Of a stretch of 64,000 nt of DNA, positions 1 through 10,560 are shown piece after piece. How positions within the stretch are numbered: the stretch's first letter is position 1; the number at the start of each line of letters is the position of its first letter. The notes beneath the pieces were generated by a model. The model was not told where the DNA came from and searched no databases. It saw only the letters and a list, made by a program, of their open reading frames with translations. The position numbers were made by a program, and so were the translations under genes. The DNA comes from Hexactinellida sp. DTS-2022. Its lineage: Eukaryota; Porifera; Hexactinellida. The stretch spans positions 4,888,501 through 4,952,500 of the forward strand of contig JAPNXP010000001.1 in the NCBI GenBank assembly GCA_028753945.1. Reading direction: 5' to 3'.

Positions 1-255
1 TGGTTAAGCTGTTTAGACGCCATTTAATGATGATGGTAGCAATTTATGGTAAATGAAAAAATCCATATATCAGAAATTTCAATTTCTTCCTACTTTCTAA
101 TAATTTTAGAACAGAATTACTAAATAGGGAATTATTTCACACTCCATAGGCTACTAAATCACAAAATGGCGAAATTCTAAAAATTCTAAAGCAACCACAT
201 GCTAAAATACAAGTGGTACCCGAGTTACAAATTACTATTTTCGTCCATAAACCGT
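1..255. repeat. partial arm of palindromic CATGGCCTAC MITE family, cut by window edge
   Basis: The stretch from the window start to about 255 matches 21893-22150, which lies inside the complete family member at 21712-22526. Shared text includes the run from GGTTAAGCTGTTTAG to CATAAAACGTAT. Only an inner part is present; the terminal CATGGCCTACTTAATA end would lie outside the window. Confidence 0.7.
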
Positions 256-258
256 ATA

Positions 259-504
259 TACCGTATTTCCTTGAATAGTAGCCCCCCTCGAATAATCGCC
301 CCCCCAAAATGGGTCCTAATTATTTTTTGACACCGCCTAGAATAACCGTTGATATCAAATAATCGCCTCCCTACACTTATTGACTCTCTCAAATCATTAT
401 ATTCCACAAATATTCGCCATTCTCGAAAATCATAACATTTTCTTGGGCCTAAATGGGGCTTGAAATCAATAATCGCCCCGGCTACTATTCAAGGCAATAC
501 GGTA
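259..504. mobile_element. MITE with TACCGTATTTCC termini (TA target)
   Basis: Ends are inverted copies: the left end reads TACCGTATTTCCTTGAATAG and the right end CTATTCAAGGCAATACGGTA. The flanking TA suggests a TA target duplication, as in Tc1/mariner-like elements (inference). A 246-bp non-coding interior contains repeated AATAATCGCC motifs. A one-ended fragment of the same family lies near 21462-21513. Confidence 0.75.
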
Positions 505-868
505 ATTGGACATACCTAATTCCCGGAACGGAACGGTATGGAACGGTACCATTCCGGAAAATCAAAGTACCTAAATTACGGAACGGGATAGCCCCCCCAA
601 GGTATTGGTTATTATAGACTTTAGAAACATTGGTCTTGCATCCTGATATACTATTTTGTACTAAATGTGCTAAATTATCAAGATAAATTGAAACAAAGTG
701 GCATAAGCGCGTTTAGGGACCCAGGGGCCGAAATAGCTAACCTATTGTGTTCTTGTGGGGCCCTAAATCACTAGCGATTTAGGGATCCCGCGTTTTGCAT
801 AGAGTGAGTATATATTGTTATAATCTTATCAATCTTTAGTTGATCTATACCAGCTCAAGTATCTAAAT

Positions 869-1021
869 CAGGGCTCTTCAATTAGTTTTATCCCGGGCCA
901 CTTTTGGAAAATCAGGCAAAGCCCCCGGGCCACTATTCATTGATCTTCTACATTACTTAACATTACCAAATATACGCGGCGGGCCACTTTTGGCCCGCGG
1001 GCCACTAATTGAAGAGGCTTG
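869..1021. mobile_element. hAT-type MITE, 8-bp TSD ATCTAAAT
   Basis: Flanked by exact direct repeats ATCTAAAT at 861-868 and 1022-1029. The ends are inverted (CAGGGCTCTTCAATTAG and CTAATTGAAGAGGCTTG) and the interior repeats GGGCCAC. An 8-bp duplication with a CAGGG end is typical of hAT elements. The 153-bp element has no coding capacity and would need transposase in trans. Confidence 0.85.
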
Positions 1022-1348
1022 ATCTAAATTAACAATGTAAATAACGGATCCAGGGCTTAATTTAGGGGATGGCGGGGGATGGCTCTCGCCATCCCTTATT
1101 CCTGAAAACCATAATTTTGCCATCACTTGAGTCAATGTCTAAATGAAACCCTGGTGTCCCTAACTATACCACCTTGTCTACAGTCTACACATCCAACACG
1201 TGTCACTTATACATACTTAGTGTTTAGGGACTTGCATACGTTTTTAATGATTACTCTCATTGTCAAATGCACATTGTATCACTGCCCTCCTTCCTGAGCG
1301 ACACTTAGTTACTATGACTTGCTCCAATAATAATATAATATTTTTAAG

Positions 1349-1456
1349 GGGTCTCTGCGCGGGTCGTATGCGGGTGCCGCCCCCTCCCCGCCCCACAAAA
1401 TATTCAGATCCTTTGACCCGCAACCCGAAATTATTAACCTGCCCCGCGCAGAGGTC
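1349..1456. repeat. short GC-rich hairpin element
   Basis: Inverted ends GGTCTCTGCGCGGG and CCGCGCAGAGGTC enclose about 80 bp rich in CCCC. It is GC-rich in an AT-rich setting. No convincing target duplication was seen. Confidence 0.5.
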
Positions 1457-1786
1457 TAGTCCATATATATCACTTGATTGATCCCTACATTTAGCGATTT
1501 CGGACTAAGCGGGCCCTGAAACGCTAGTGATTTAGGGCCGGTGTAAGCGCGTTTTGGGTATCCAGCGATATAGGGATCGCCAGCGTTTTAGGAATATAGG
1601 GACCCCACCCCACCCAAGGCCACCCATATAGAATCTATAGGCTCAATGCATACCACCCCTAGGCCCAAATCAATCACTATCTTTAGTTTTTGTATGAAAA
1701 ATAGTGAAAAATTGAAAGTGAAAGTGAAAATAGAAAAATTGAAAGTTAAAAATATTTCTAAGTTCAAAAATAGAAAGAGGATCGAT

Positions 1787-1951
1787 ATTTTTTGTAAATG
1801 CCGTACTCAGGATGGAGGCAACATGATACAATGCAATGTGCGGATTGTCAAGAATGGTTTCACGAAGAAAATATGCGGATCGCCGGATCCCGATACTGGC
1901 GTGGACAGGCCAAACTATAAGTGGGCGTGTGAAATTTGCAAAGAAATGTAG
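1787..1951 (+). pseudogene. PHD zinc-finger relic broken by two frameshifts
   Basis: The reading frame opens with a Cys-x-Cys pair and an MIQC-like segment (near 1795-1836), then the PHD pattern moves to another frame: a C-x2-C pair followed by EWFH (1837-1863). It then returns to the first frame for the final W-x-C-x2-C signature (1921-1951). Together these make a near-complete C4HC3 PHD layout, a finger that reads methylated or unmodified histone H3 tails in many chromatin proteins. The first shift coincides with a tandem CAATG duplication at about 1830-1839. The second lies near 1912-1920. It is surrounded by MITEs and has no visible host gene around it, so it is either a decayed exon or part of a dead transposon. 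A PHD relic is more likely than chance because all the metal-ligand spacings fit once the frames are followed. Confidence 0.6.
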
Positions 1952-2309
1952 TGTTAGTTAGGCCTACCGTAGGAATTATAATTACCTATCTAGTATATAT
2001 ATCAAGTAGTCACATAATCAGGTACTTTAGACCTTTAATTTGGGATATACTCACTTTATGTAAACTTAGGTACCTAAATCTCTAGTAATTTGGGGCACAG
2101 AAACGAGGATACCCAAAACGCTGGCGTACCTGTATCACTAGCGATTTAGGGACCCCACGATCACAAAACGCTAGCGATTTAGGGATCCCCGTCCCTAGCC
2201 TATATCCACGGGTGTCGCACGGCTCTGAAAAATCTCCGGCCAAACAGTTAAAGTGGTCAGACCAAACAGTTAAAGTGGTCCGGCCAAAAAGGGACCGTCC
2301 TTTATAATA

Positions 2310-2498
2310 TACAGTCGACTCCGCTTAATAGAGCCACCTTGGGACCAGGTTGTTTTGACCCGATTAAGCGGAGAAACCGATTAACCGAAAATATTGTAAG
2401 CCAAACTGTAATTCTGTCCTATAAATCCTGTGAAATTTTGATCCGATTAAGCGGAGAAACCGATTAACCGGTGGCTCTATTAAGCGGAGTTGACTGTA
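2310..2498. mobile_element. MITE, TACAGTC(G/A)ACTCC family
   Basis: Ends are inverted: TACAGTCGACTCCGCTTAA and the complement at 2480-2498, with TA at both edges. Inside, the phrase GATTAAGCGGAGAAACCGATTAACC occurs twice. A second full copy is at 53810-53998 and a truncated one at 19760-19918. Confidence 0.8.
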
Positions 2499-2964
2499 GT
2501 AGAATAAATGAAAACTGGTCCGGCCATGGCCGGACCAGCCGGACCGCGTGCTACGCTACGCCTATGATATCGCTAGTGTTTCAGGGACCCAGAGGGTCCA
2601 AAACGCGCTTACACCGGGGGTAAATAAATAAAAGAGGAATTTTAGACGGGAAAGGAAAGTTGGAAATTGGAATCACTATTTTGGTTTACTCGGGGTCTCG
2701 GTAGGGTATCCACGGGATTGCAAATATCTTTCGATCGAGGTTTAACTGAAAGGAGGTATCTTTGTTCTGGAAATTAGGAATCAAATTTAACGGAATCGAA
2801 AATTCCGGAAAATAGGCATTTGAATTTCCGGAATAATTTCGTTCCGGAAATTAGGTATTCATATTTTCCGGAACCGTTCCGCGCAATTCCGTAATTTAGG
2901 TACTTTGATTTTCCGGAATGGTACCGTTCCATACCGTCCTGTTCCGGAAATTAGGTATGTCCAT

Positions 2965-3868
2965 TAGGGCTGTACCGGATATCCGGTTCTAATCCGGTAT
3001 CCGGCTGAATCCGGCCAGTTACCGGATATCCGGCCGGAACCGGATATGAACAACTATCCGGCCGGAACCGGATATGAACAACTATCCGGCCGGATAACGG
3101 TCCCAATTGTATTTGTGTATATTTTCAATCAACTAGTTCTGCTTTTACACATTATCTAAATTCTACTCCAAGAATATCTATACAAGAAAACCTGTACCAG
3201 ACATTAGAACGACAGAAGAAATGGACAGTTAATGACCCTAGAGCTATGGAAATTCACTTTATATTCGGAGAGATAGTTATTCTTTAATTTGTTGTAAATT
3301 TCTACCAGAGGATTTTCATTATTGTTTTTTTTTGTAAATTTCTGGATGTGGATGTTTTATGTGGTTCCTCAGTGGTGACGTGCTATATATTTTAGGATTT
3401 TACCACGTGATATATGTATTGGCATCACATTCATTACAGTGTGCTCTGAAAGAATCGTTCTTAGATCTTAGTGAAAAAAATGCCAAATTCACTCACTCTG
3501 GGATTGATAAAAAATGCAATCTTTCAAGCTGATAGGAACAGCGATCACAAAAAATATATAGGAGTCGAAAATATATATGTTATTGAAAATATCTTATTTA
3601 CCAAAGGTGAATGCGATTGAAAGTATATTCATATAGTACTGTATCAATTGTGGAATCACATAAAATATTTTAGAAGTCTCGCTAAAAAAACACAGCTTAG
3701 TGTATGTACAAATTAATCAAGAATAAGCAGAACTGTTCTTGATGTGATATTATGGTATCATTTGTCAAATACATATTTAGCCGGATATCCGGCCGGATAA
3801 CCGGATAATTGAGCACCGGATATCCGGATCCGGCCGGAGTAGAGAATCTCTAATCCGGTACAGCTCTA
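2965..3868. mobile_element. hAT-type non-autonomous element, 8-bp TSD ATGTCCAT
   Basis: Exact direct repeats ATGTCCAT at 2957-2964 and 3869-3876 flank ends TAGGGCTGTACCGG and CCGGTACAGCTCTA. Subterminal regions carry many (A)TCCGG / CCGGAT repeats, the usual arrangement of transposase-binding motifs in hAT elements (inference). The 900-bp interior is AT-rich with no credible ORF. It landed in the right terminal repeat of the 507-2963 element, so it is younger than that element. Confidence 0.85.
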
Positions 3869-3892
3869 ATGTCCATATAATTGGTGGTTTAT

Positions 3893-4030
3893 ATATACGA
3901 GCCCTTCGGTCTCGGTCGCTTCGCGACGGATCACTCTCTCACAAAAGTCTCTTCGCGAATTTTGTTCGTTCGTGTTACACTACGCAACACAATTAATTAA
4001 CGGCCGCTTCGCGGCCTTACTCTCCTCAAA
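3893..4030 (+). repeat. copy of the CGAGCCCTTCGGTCTCGG / TTCGCGA module
   Basis: The module (ATACGAGCCCTTCGGTCTCG, then CGCTTCGCGAC, then GGCCGCTTCGCGGCC) recurs at 5201-5325, in reverse at about 6880-6960 and 7380-7510, and as a decayed piece at 47157-47237. It is made of short GC-rich hairpins in AT-rich DNA. Confidence 0.7.
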
Positions 4031-4251
4031 TATAACTCATATTAAATAAGTTAAACCTGTGACTTGTAAATTACACGTACTCAATTCAGTAGCTGCTATA
4101 TGGGACCCAAGTATTTCAACTAATTAATTAATTAATACATGTTATTTACTAACCCATTTCTGCATAGTAAATTGTTTAATTATTATTAATTCGCTGCATC
4201 ATCAAAATGTCTTTATTTTGCAGAAGATATAGGTATAGTAAATAGTTGAAT

Positions 4252-5553
4252 TATTTTGATAGTAATATTATGCATGCTTATTGTGATTGACGTACACATC
4301 ACGAATAGAAATAAACTGATGGAAGCCAAACTGGATTAACCAAGTATGCAATTTAGGAAATATTGTAGGTGAAGATTAAATCATCAAACCTCAATATGTG
4401 CAATGATGCAGCAATTGGAGGTTACATTTTTGTTATTGCCTGGCTCAGATTAAATGCGAAAATTATAAAATTTCTAGAGACATGCAATACATTCTGTTTT
4501 ATAATGTGACAAAATTATTTGTCGATTGAACCAAAAATGTAAGAGCTGAATCCAAATTAGTTCCTACGTGACGTAACATTCCCATAAATTGGTATACGTG
4601 TGTCTCATTGCATGTTGTGTTTTTATCGAAAATTGTGGGCGAATCGAATAAAAACTGAAAAAGGTATTCCCAAATATGTGCGTTTATGACGTCATAATCC
4701 CGTTATTTCGCTTAGAAAACCAATAGATCGTTGTCAGCGTGTAAAATTACCCTGCATGCCAATTTTCAGCTTTATAGGACTCGTAGTCTTTCCTATTAAT
4801 TCTGGACAAACACACACACCACACACACACTTGCACTTTGGTATACCTGTGTTGGTACGATACACTATTTATGGTTGTTGGTGCAGGGACTAATTAATTA
4901 ACTGTGTCACAATCAGAAGTAAAATGGGAATTCGTGAACTGCTATCAGGTGTAGAAATTTAGTGTACGTCTAATGTTTTGAATTTTCTACAGATCGGAGC
5001 AAAATTGGGAAGTTAGTACAAAATATCTGTTTTTCGCAACTGTGACGTCATAATCCCGTTATTTTTTTTCAAAAACCAATAAATCGTTGTCGCAGTACAA
5101 AATTACCCCTGTATACAAATTTTCAGCTTTCTGGGACTCGTAGTTTTTTCAATTAATTCTGGACAAACACACAAACACACACAACAATTCCGCTTTTAAT
5201 ATACGAGCCCTTCGGTCTCGGTCGCTTCGCGACGGATCACTCTCTCATAAAAGTCGCTTCGCGACTTTTGTTCGTTCGTGTTAGGCACTACGCGATATAA
5301 TTAGCGGCCGCTTCGCGGCCTTTCCCTCCCCAAAAGCAATCACATTAATAATGAGTTTTAATAGCTCAATAAATTTCAGTTGCACGATAAGAAAACTCGA
5401 TTCAAAATAATACTAAAAGAAAAACAGGCAATAGAATAGACAAATGATTGATTGGTTAAATTAATTAATTTTCAATCAATCAAATTGGAGCCTCAGAAAA
5501 TATTTCTATTATGCACAATCTATTTATACTAATTGATGAAATCTGCTAATCCA
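4252..5553 (+). repeat. left arm of large inverted repeat (foldback element)
   Basis: This arm is complementary, with small gaps, to 7154-8461. Landmarks shared in opposite order are ATTATGCATGCTTATTG, CCTGGCTCAGATTAAATGCG, TTATGACGTCA (seen twice), the CGAGCCCTTCGG module and ATTGATGAAATCTGCTAATC. Within the arm a sub-module (AAATTACCC...TTTCAGCTTT...GACTCGTAG...GGACAAACACAC) is repeated near 4745 and 5095. No protein is encoded. Confidence 0.8.
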
Positions 5554-5559
5554 GGCTTG

Positions 5560-5872
5560 TCCAACCTTTTCTCTTTACGGGCCGAACTAGAAACTGTTTA
5601 ACTGCTTGCGGGCCACCCATATATATTGTGGCTTATTAACCGAATATGATGACTGTCAATCTTTTTGTGAGTTCGGTTCGATAATCTGTTGATTCGCCAG
5701 CACTGGTAATAACTGCGAAAAGCATTATGTATACGTATCAGGCCCGTTGCCATAAACAGATAGTAGGTGAGGCAATGAGAATTTGGGGGGCAGAGTCAGA
5801 AAATTTATTATGAAATCAAGGCAGCGGCGGAGCTAAGATCTTGCTGAAGGGAGGTTGTAGTTTTGTAAACAA
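5560..5872. other. spacer of foldback element, no gene
   Basis: Non-coding spacer between the inverted arms. It holds fragments resembling other local repeats (GGGCCGAACTAG, GCGGGCCACCC) but no reading frame that looks real. Confidence 0.5.
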
Positions 5873-6368
5873 TAGGGCATTAGTCGATCGCCAAAAGATT
5901 GATCGCGATCTCGATCCCGATCTTCACTTAAAATAGTATCGCGATCTCGATCCCGATCGCATTTTTACAAATGATCGCCGATCCGATACCGATCATTTTT
6001 GCGATCAATTCTTATTTACCGTAGTAACTATTCAGGATGCTCAGGTTTCAACTTGACCAACTTTTAGAAACAGTGAAGTTAGATTTTCAACAACCTGAAA
6101 AATATTTTATTGTTACGGGCCAGTTTTATGGATAAATTGAATTAATAATCGTATTCAAATTAAATACATAAGTGTTAAACAAATTAGGTGGTTTGGTGGA
6201 TGAATGTAATTGGGCAATCTTTTCTAAAAGATCGGAATGTAGGATCGAAAATTTATGCAAAATATGATCGCGATTTCCAATTCGATCGTTCTGTAAAATA
6301 CGATCGACGATCCTGCTTCGATCGTCTAAAAAGGATCGCGATCGTGATCGCGCGATCCTAATGCCCTA
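5873..6368. mobile_element. hAT-type MITE, 8-bp TSD GTAAACAA
   Basis: Exact flanking repeats GTAAACAA at 5865-5872 and 6369-6376; ends TAGGGCATTAG and CTAATGCCCTA are perfect inverted copies. Both sides contain clustered GATCGCGATC-type motifs. It sits in the spacer of the foldback element. Confidence 0.85.
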
Positions 6369-6533
6369 GTAAACAATCGTATCGCCAACTGGGGTCTGGG
6401 GTCGCTGTTAGCCTCCCAGTCCCAGGCGGGTCCAGCGAAGAAGCCCCTGGAAACCAGAAACAAAAATAGAGCTGGTCGCCCAAATGACTCAACCAATAGG
6501 TGCGATACTCAGTTGATTATTCGAGGTTATTTT

Positions 6534-6661
6534 AAAAAAATCCAAAATTGCAGCCTGTGCCGACGCATGTTCCTTTGGTGGCACTATATTTTGGTGGTGG
6601 TTTATTGATAGTGCCTCCAATGGAACATGCTGTCGACACAGGCGCAATTTTGGATTTTTTT
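6534..6661. repeat. 128-bp near-perfect palindrome
   Basis: The two halves pair over almost the full length: AAATCCAAAATTG, GCCTGTG, GCATGTTCC and GGTGGCACTAT on the left are answered in inverted order on the right up to CAATTTTGGATTT. Transcribed, it would form a long hairpin. No target duplication is evident. Confidence 0.7.
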
Positions 6662-7153
6662 CGCCATGTCATTAACGCCTCATGGTGTTTAGACTCATTT
6701 AACAAGTTGTTACGGGAGAAGGAACGATTGACAAATTAGAAGTTTGTTTCTATCTTAAACATTCTTGCGTTTAATGCCATTCATTCATTATGTCTTATTA
6801 ATTAAGGGGACTTTATGAGGAATATATTTAATACACTACAGAGATGTATAATTCTAATCGAATAATTTCAAGGCTTAGTCAGGCCGCGCAGCGGTCGTCA
6901 ATTGAGGCGTGAAGCGCCGAACCGTCGCAAAGCGACCGAGACCGAAGGGCTCGTATATTAAAAGAGCAATTGTTGGTTTGTGTGTTTGTTTGTCCAGAAT
7001 TAATTGGAAAGACTACGAGTCCTAGAAAGCTGAAAATTTGTATACAGTGGTAATTTTGTACTGCGACAACGATCTATTGGTTTTTGAAGAGAAATATTCA
7101 CATTTAAAGGTGACAAAATATGTTAGCCAATTAAATTCGAGGGTTTGTAAGTA

Positions 7154-8461
7154 TGGATTAGCAGATTTCATCAATTAGTATAAATAGCCTGTGCATAATA
7201 GAAATATTTTATGAGGCTCCAATTTGATAGATTGAAAATAAATTGATTTAACCAATCAATCATTTGTCTATTCTACCGCCTGTTTTTCTTTTAGTATTAT
7301 TTTGATTCGAGTTTTCTTATCGTGCATCTGAAATTTATTGAGCTATTAAAACTCATTATTAATGTGATTGCTTTTGGGGAGGGAAAGGCCGCGAAGCGGC
7401 CGCTAATTATATCGCGTAGTGCCTAACACGAACGAACAAAAGTCGCGAAGCGACTTTTATGAGAGAGTGATCCGTCGCGAAGCGACCGAGACCGAAGGGC
7501 TCGTATATTAAAAGCGGAATTGTTGTGTGTGTTTGTGTGTTTGTCCAGAATTAATTGAAAAAACTACGAGTCCCAGAAAGCTGAAAATTTGTATACAGGG
7601 GTAATTTTGTACTGCGACAACGATTTATTGGTTTTTGAAAAAAAATAACGGGATTATGACGTCACAGTTGCGAAAAACAGATATTTTGTACTAACTTCCC
7701 AATTTTGCTCCGATCTGTAGAAAATTCAAAACATTAGACGTACACTAAATTTCTACACCTGATAGCAGTTCACGAATTCCCATTTTACTTCTGATTGTGA
7801 CACAGTTAATTAATTAGTCCCTGCACCAACAACCATAAATAGTGTATCGTACCAACACAGGTATACCAAAGTGCAAGTGTGTGTGTGGTGTGTGTGTTTG
7901 TCCAGAATTAATAGGAAAGACTACGAGTCCTATAAAGCTGAAAATTGGCATGCAGGGTAATTTTACACGCTGACAACGATCTATTGGTTTTCTAAGCGAA
8001 ATAACGGGATTATGACGTCATAAACGCACATATTTGGGAATACCTTTTTCAGTTTTTATTCGATTCGCCCACAATTTTCGCTAAAAACACAACATGCAGT
8101 GAGACACACGTATACCGATTTATGGGAATGTGACGTCACGTAGGTACTAATTTGGATTCAGCTCTTACACTTTTGGTTCAATCGACAAATAATTTTGTCA
8201 CATTATAAAACAGAATGTATTGCATGTCTCTAGAAATTTTATAATTTTCGCATTTAATCTGAGCCAGGCAATAACAAAAATGTAACCTCCAATTGCTGCA
8301 TCATTGCACATATTGAGGTTTGATGATTTAATCTTCACCTACAAATATTTCCTGAAATTGCATACTTGGTTAATCCAGTTTGGCTTCCATCAGTTTATTT
8401 CTATTCGTGATGTATTTAGCTTACGTCGATCACATAAGTATGCATAATATTACTATCAATC
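7154..8461 (-). repeat. right arm of large inverted repeat (foldback element)
   Basis: Inverted counterpart of 4252-5553. Just inside it, 6870-7080 carries a further partial copy of the module in the same orientation as this arm, so the right side has an extra repeat unit. A decayed relative of the inner part is visible near 55615-55820. Confidence 0.8.
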
Positions 8462-8762
8462 TGATTTGTTTGGTTAACAAGAATGCGCTTAGAGTCTCTA
8501 ATGCATTGTTTATTTATTACACCTACATATTGACCTCTATAATAAGACTATCAATGGAACCTAGGATTTATACTAGAAATGAAATTAAGTTAAGTAATCT
8601 AGGATTTTGGTTCTGCCTTAACGATGAGATTTATTATGTTAATTATTGCTATCAATTAAATTAAATAATTCACTAACCCAGTTCCTGCAAAAAGAATTGT
8701 TTATTGAGATGTAGAACTTTATTACTATTTATAAATAAAATATTTTTCAACCCTGGATTTAC

Positions 8763-8843
8763 CTCTCCATAATAATGGTTTAATGGTGAGAATAAGACCG
8801 CGAAGCGGTCTTATTCTCATCTTTAAACCATTATTATGGAGAG
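8763..8843. repeat. 81-bp hairpin
   Basis: CTCCATAATAATGGTTTAA pairs with the inverted copy at 8823-8843, and GAATAAGACCGC with GCGGTCTTATTC in the middle around a short loop. It lies just outside the foldback right arm. Confidence 0.75.
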
Positions 8844-8949
8844 ATTACACCCAAAGTGAGTAAATTACTTTGCAATTCAATTTACTGAAATAATTAATTG
8901 CGTATAATTTACCAACCACACTGTTACCACAGGTCTCAATTTATTTGAA

Positions 8950-9174
8950 CTAACAAGCTGAACCTTTTAATATAGCTGAACGAGCTATCCTTAAGGAGTG
9001 CTGTTTCGGAACTGGGATTGAAGAGAGGGAATTCGTGGAGTCTTCTTTTCTTTGTTGAAAAATCGGTCGAATTATCTCCATATTTATTCCTGAATTAGTC
9101 AGCGATTCTGTGAGACTTCGAATAATCGCTTCTCTCTCTTTCTCGTAAGATTTATTGTCGCTATAACTTGCCAT
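8950..9174 (-). CDS. small ORF of unknown function (doubtful)
   Basis: A 74-residue reading frame starts with Met and is hydrophilic, with a helical, charged first half (KEREAIIRSL, then NMEIIRPIF) followed by a Ser-rich stretch. It is neither simple-sequence nor antisense to a recognised gene, which is why it is listed. No family is recognised, no clear polyadenylation signal or splice donor was found, and repeats sit on both sides. It could be a short gene, a first exon or chance. Confidence 0.2.
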   Translation of the reverse strand: MASYSDNKSYEKEREAIIRSLTESLTNSGINMEIIRPIFQQRKEDSTNSLSSIPVPKQHSLRIARSAILKGSAC

Positions 9175-9383
9175 TTTAACTAATCTGTTTATTCTAATTT
9201 AATTTACTTTTATATTTATTTATTTGCTGTTTGTACCTATTTTATTTCTCAGAAAATTGATAATTGTTAATCAATGGGATGCAAGTTCAAACGTTGTTAT
9301 CAGCAATGTATTAAAAGTCCTCTGTTTAGAAGTGATCACAATGTTGCAGTGAAACACGTTTTTGGTCTAGCTAATTAGAAGAA

Positions 9384-9749
9384 TACCTTATTATAGGAAA
9401 CTAACGCGCCATGAAATTAACGCTCCTTGAAATTAACGCGAATTGGAGCTGAACATTTTCAAATACATGAAATTAACGCGAATAAATTTTAGAAAAAATT
9501 TCAGGATTATTAATATTGAATACTATTTATTGTGCCGAAATAGGCTTCCAATCTACTTGATATACATGGTATATCCTTTCAAACTAATTGCACATCTGAA
9601 AATATGTAGCTCGGAAGTTTGTTCATCCATTGTATCATTTTGCTAAATAGCAGGAAATTAAGTTCATGGAAATTAACGCTCCATTAAATTATCGCGAAGG
9701 AAATTAACGCGATTTGGAGAAATTCGCGTTATTTTCCTATAATAAGGTA
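9384..9749. mobile_element. MITE with TACCTTATTATAGGAAA ends and AATTAACGCG repeats
   Basis: Ends TACCTTATTATAGGAAA and its inverted copy at 9733-9749, flanked by TA. Subterminal direct motifs GAAATTAACGCGAA and GAAATTAACGCTCC occur on both sides. A related copy is at 32932-33320. Confidence 0.8.
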
Positions 9750-9983
9750 GTAGTTATAATCATATAATCAATAACAAGGAAAAAAAACCCAGGATTTTTA
9801 ATCAATTAATTTATATTTTTTAATGCTCCATTACAAGACTATAGTATAAAGTTTAAAGAAATCCATCAAATTTATATAATAATGGAGGGAATTGTCGATT
9901 GGTATAGCAGTGAAGGCATTTAGGAATACTTGAAAATTTCATAATTAGAATAAATAAAAATTATTTGCCATTTTTTAATCAAT

Positions 9984-10011
9984 TGTCGTGTCATAAATGC
10001 TAGTAGCTTTA
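9984..10011 (+). repeat. 5' LTR, left piece
   Basis: Identical to the first 28 bp of the 3' LTR at 16907. Its last three bases, TTA, are the target site duplicated by the Academ-like insertion. Confidence 0.8.
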
Positions 10012-10399
10012 TAGTCTGGTTCCATTTCCTGGAAAGAGGCCTGGATAACGAGTGTAAAGGCATTTGTTGTTAATTTTTGGGAACAAGTGTTTGGGGTAAT
10101 TGGAACCTGCTGAATCCAAAAATCACTGTTCCCAAGCTGAAATATGCCGTATTGACTTTCAAATTAGGAAAAAACAATATGGCTTCCTGGAATTTGGGTC
10201 TATTGTTTACTTGTTGATAACTCGTAATCCGCTAATGCTAGACACAATAAATGTATTATTGTCGTATAGGAAGTCATATTTTGGGAGCCCATTGATCATA
10301 TTGGTTTATCGGAAATATTTGTGGAATGTGAGTTATGCGGTTTTCACACTATTCCATATATGGGTATGTCATTAATATGTAGAAATAATCTCTGAATCG

Positions 10400-10560
10400 T
10401 ATATAATCTGGTTCCATTTTGAAAATATGAGTTGTTGAGGGAGGTATTTGTAGTTATTATTTGGGAACAAGTGTTTTAAGGATAATTTGGACCTGCTGAA
10501 TCCAAAATCAATGTTCCCATACTGATATGATGTATTGACCTTCAAATTAGGAAAAAATAC
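10400..10560 (+). repeat. internal second copy of the transposon's terminal sequence
   Basis: This segment is a diverged direct repeat of 10014-10185: AATCTGGTTCCATTT, GGGAACAAGTGTTT, ACCTGCTGAATCCAAAA and CAAATTAGGAAAAAA appear in the same order. The first Met of the transposase ORF (10535) lies inside it. Confidence 0.75.

Larger units (their letters stand above)
507..2963. mobile_element. ~2.4 kb element with CCGGAA-rich inverted ends
   Basis: Positions 507-592 are an imperfect inverted copy of 2880-2963; both contain TGGACATACCTAATT and a string of CCGGAACGG motifs. The interior is non-coding except for a PHD-finger relic, and it contains other MITEs (869-1021, 1349-1456, 2310-2498). The interior also repeats motifs such as GCGATTTAGGGA(T/C)CC near 770, 1530, 1560, 2140 and 2180. 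Target duplication is not clear, so the outer limits are approximate. Confidence 0.5.

Noticed and set aside
8380..8664. 94-residue hydrophobic ORF
   Set aside because: Spans the end of the foldback arm; AT-rich DNA gives chance hydrophobic frames.
10100..10375. 91-residue ORF, repeated on the other strand at 15717-15992
   Set aside because: Both are the same open frame in the terminal inverted repeats of the transposon; not a gene.
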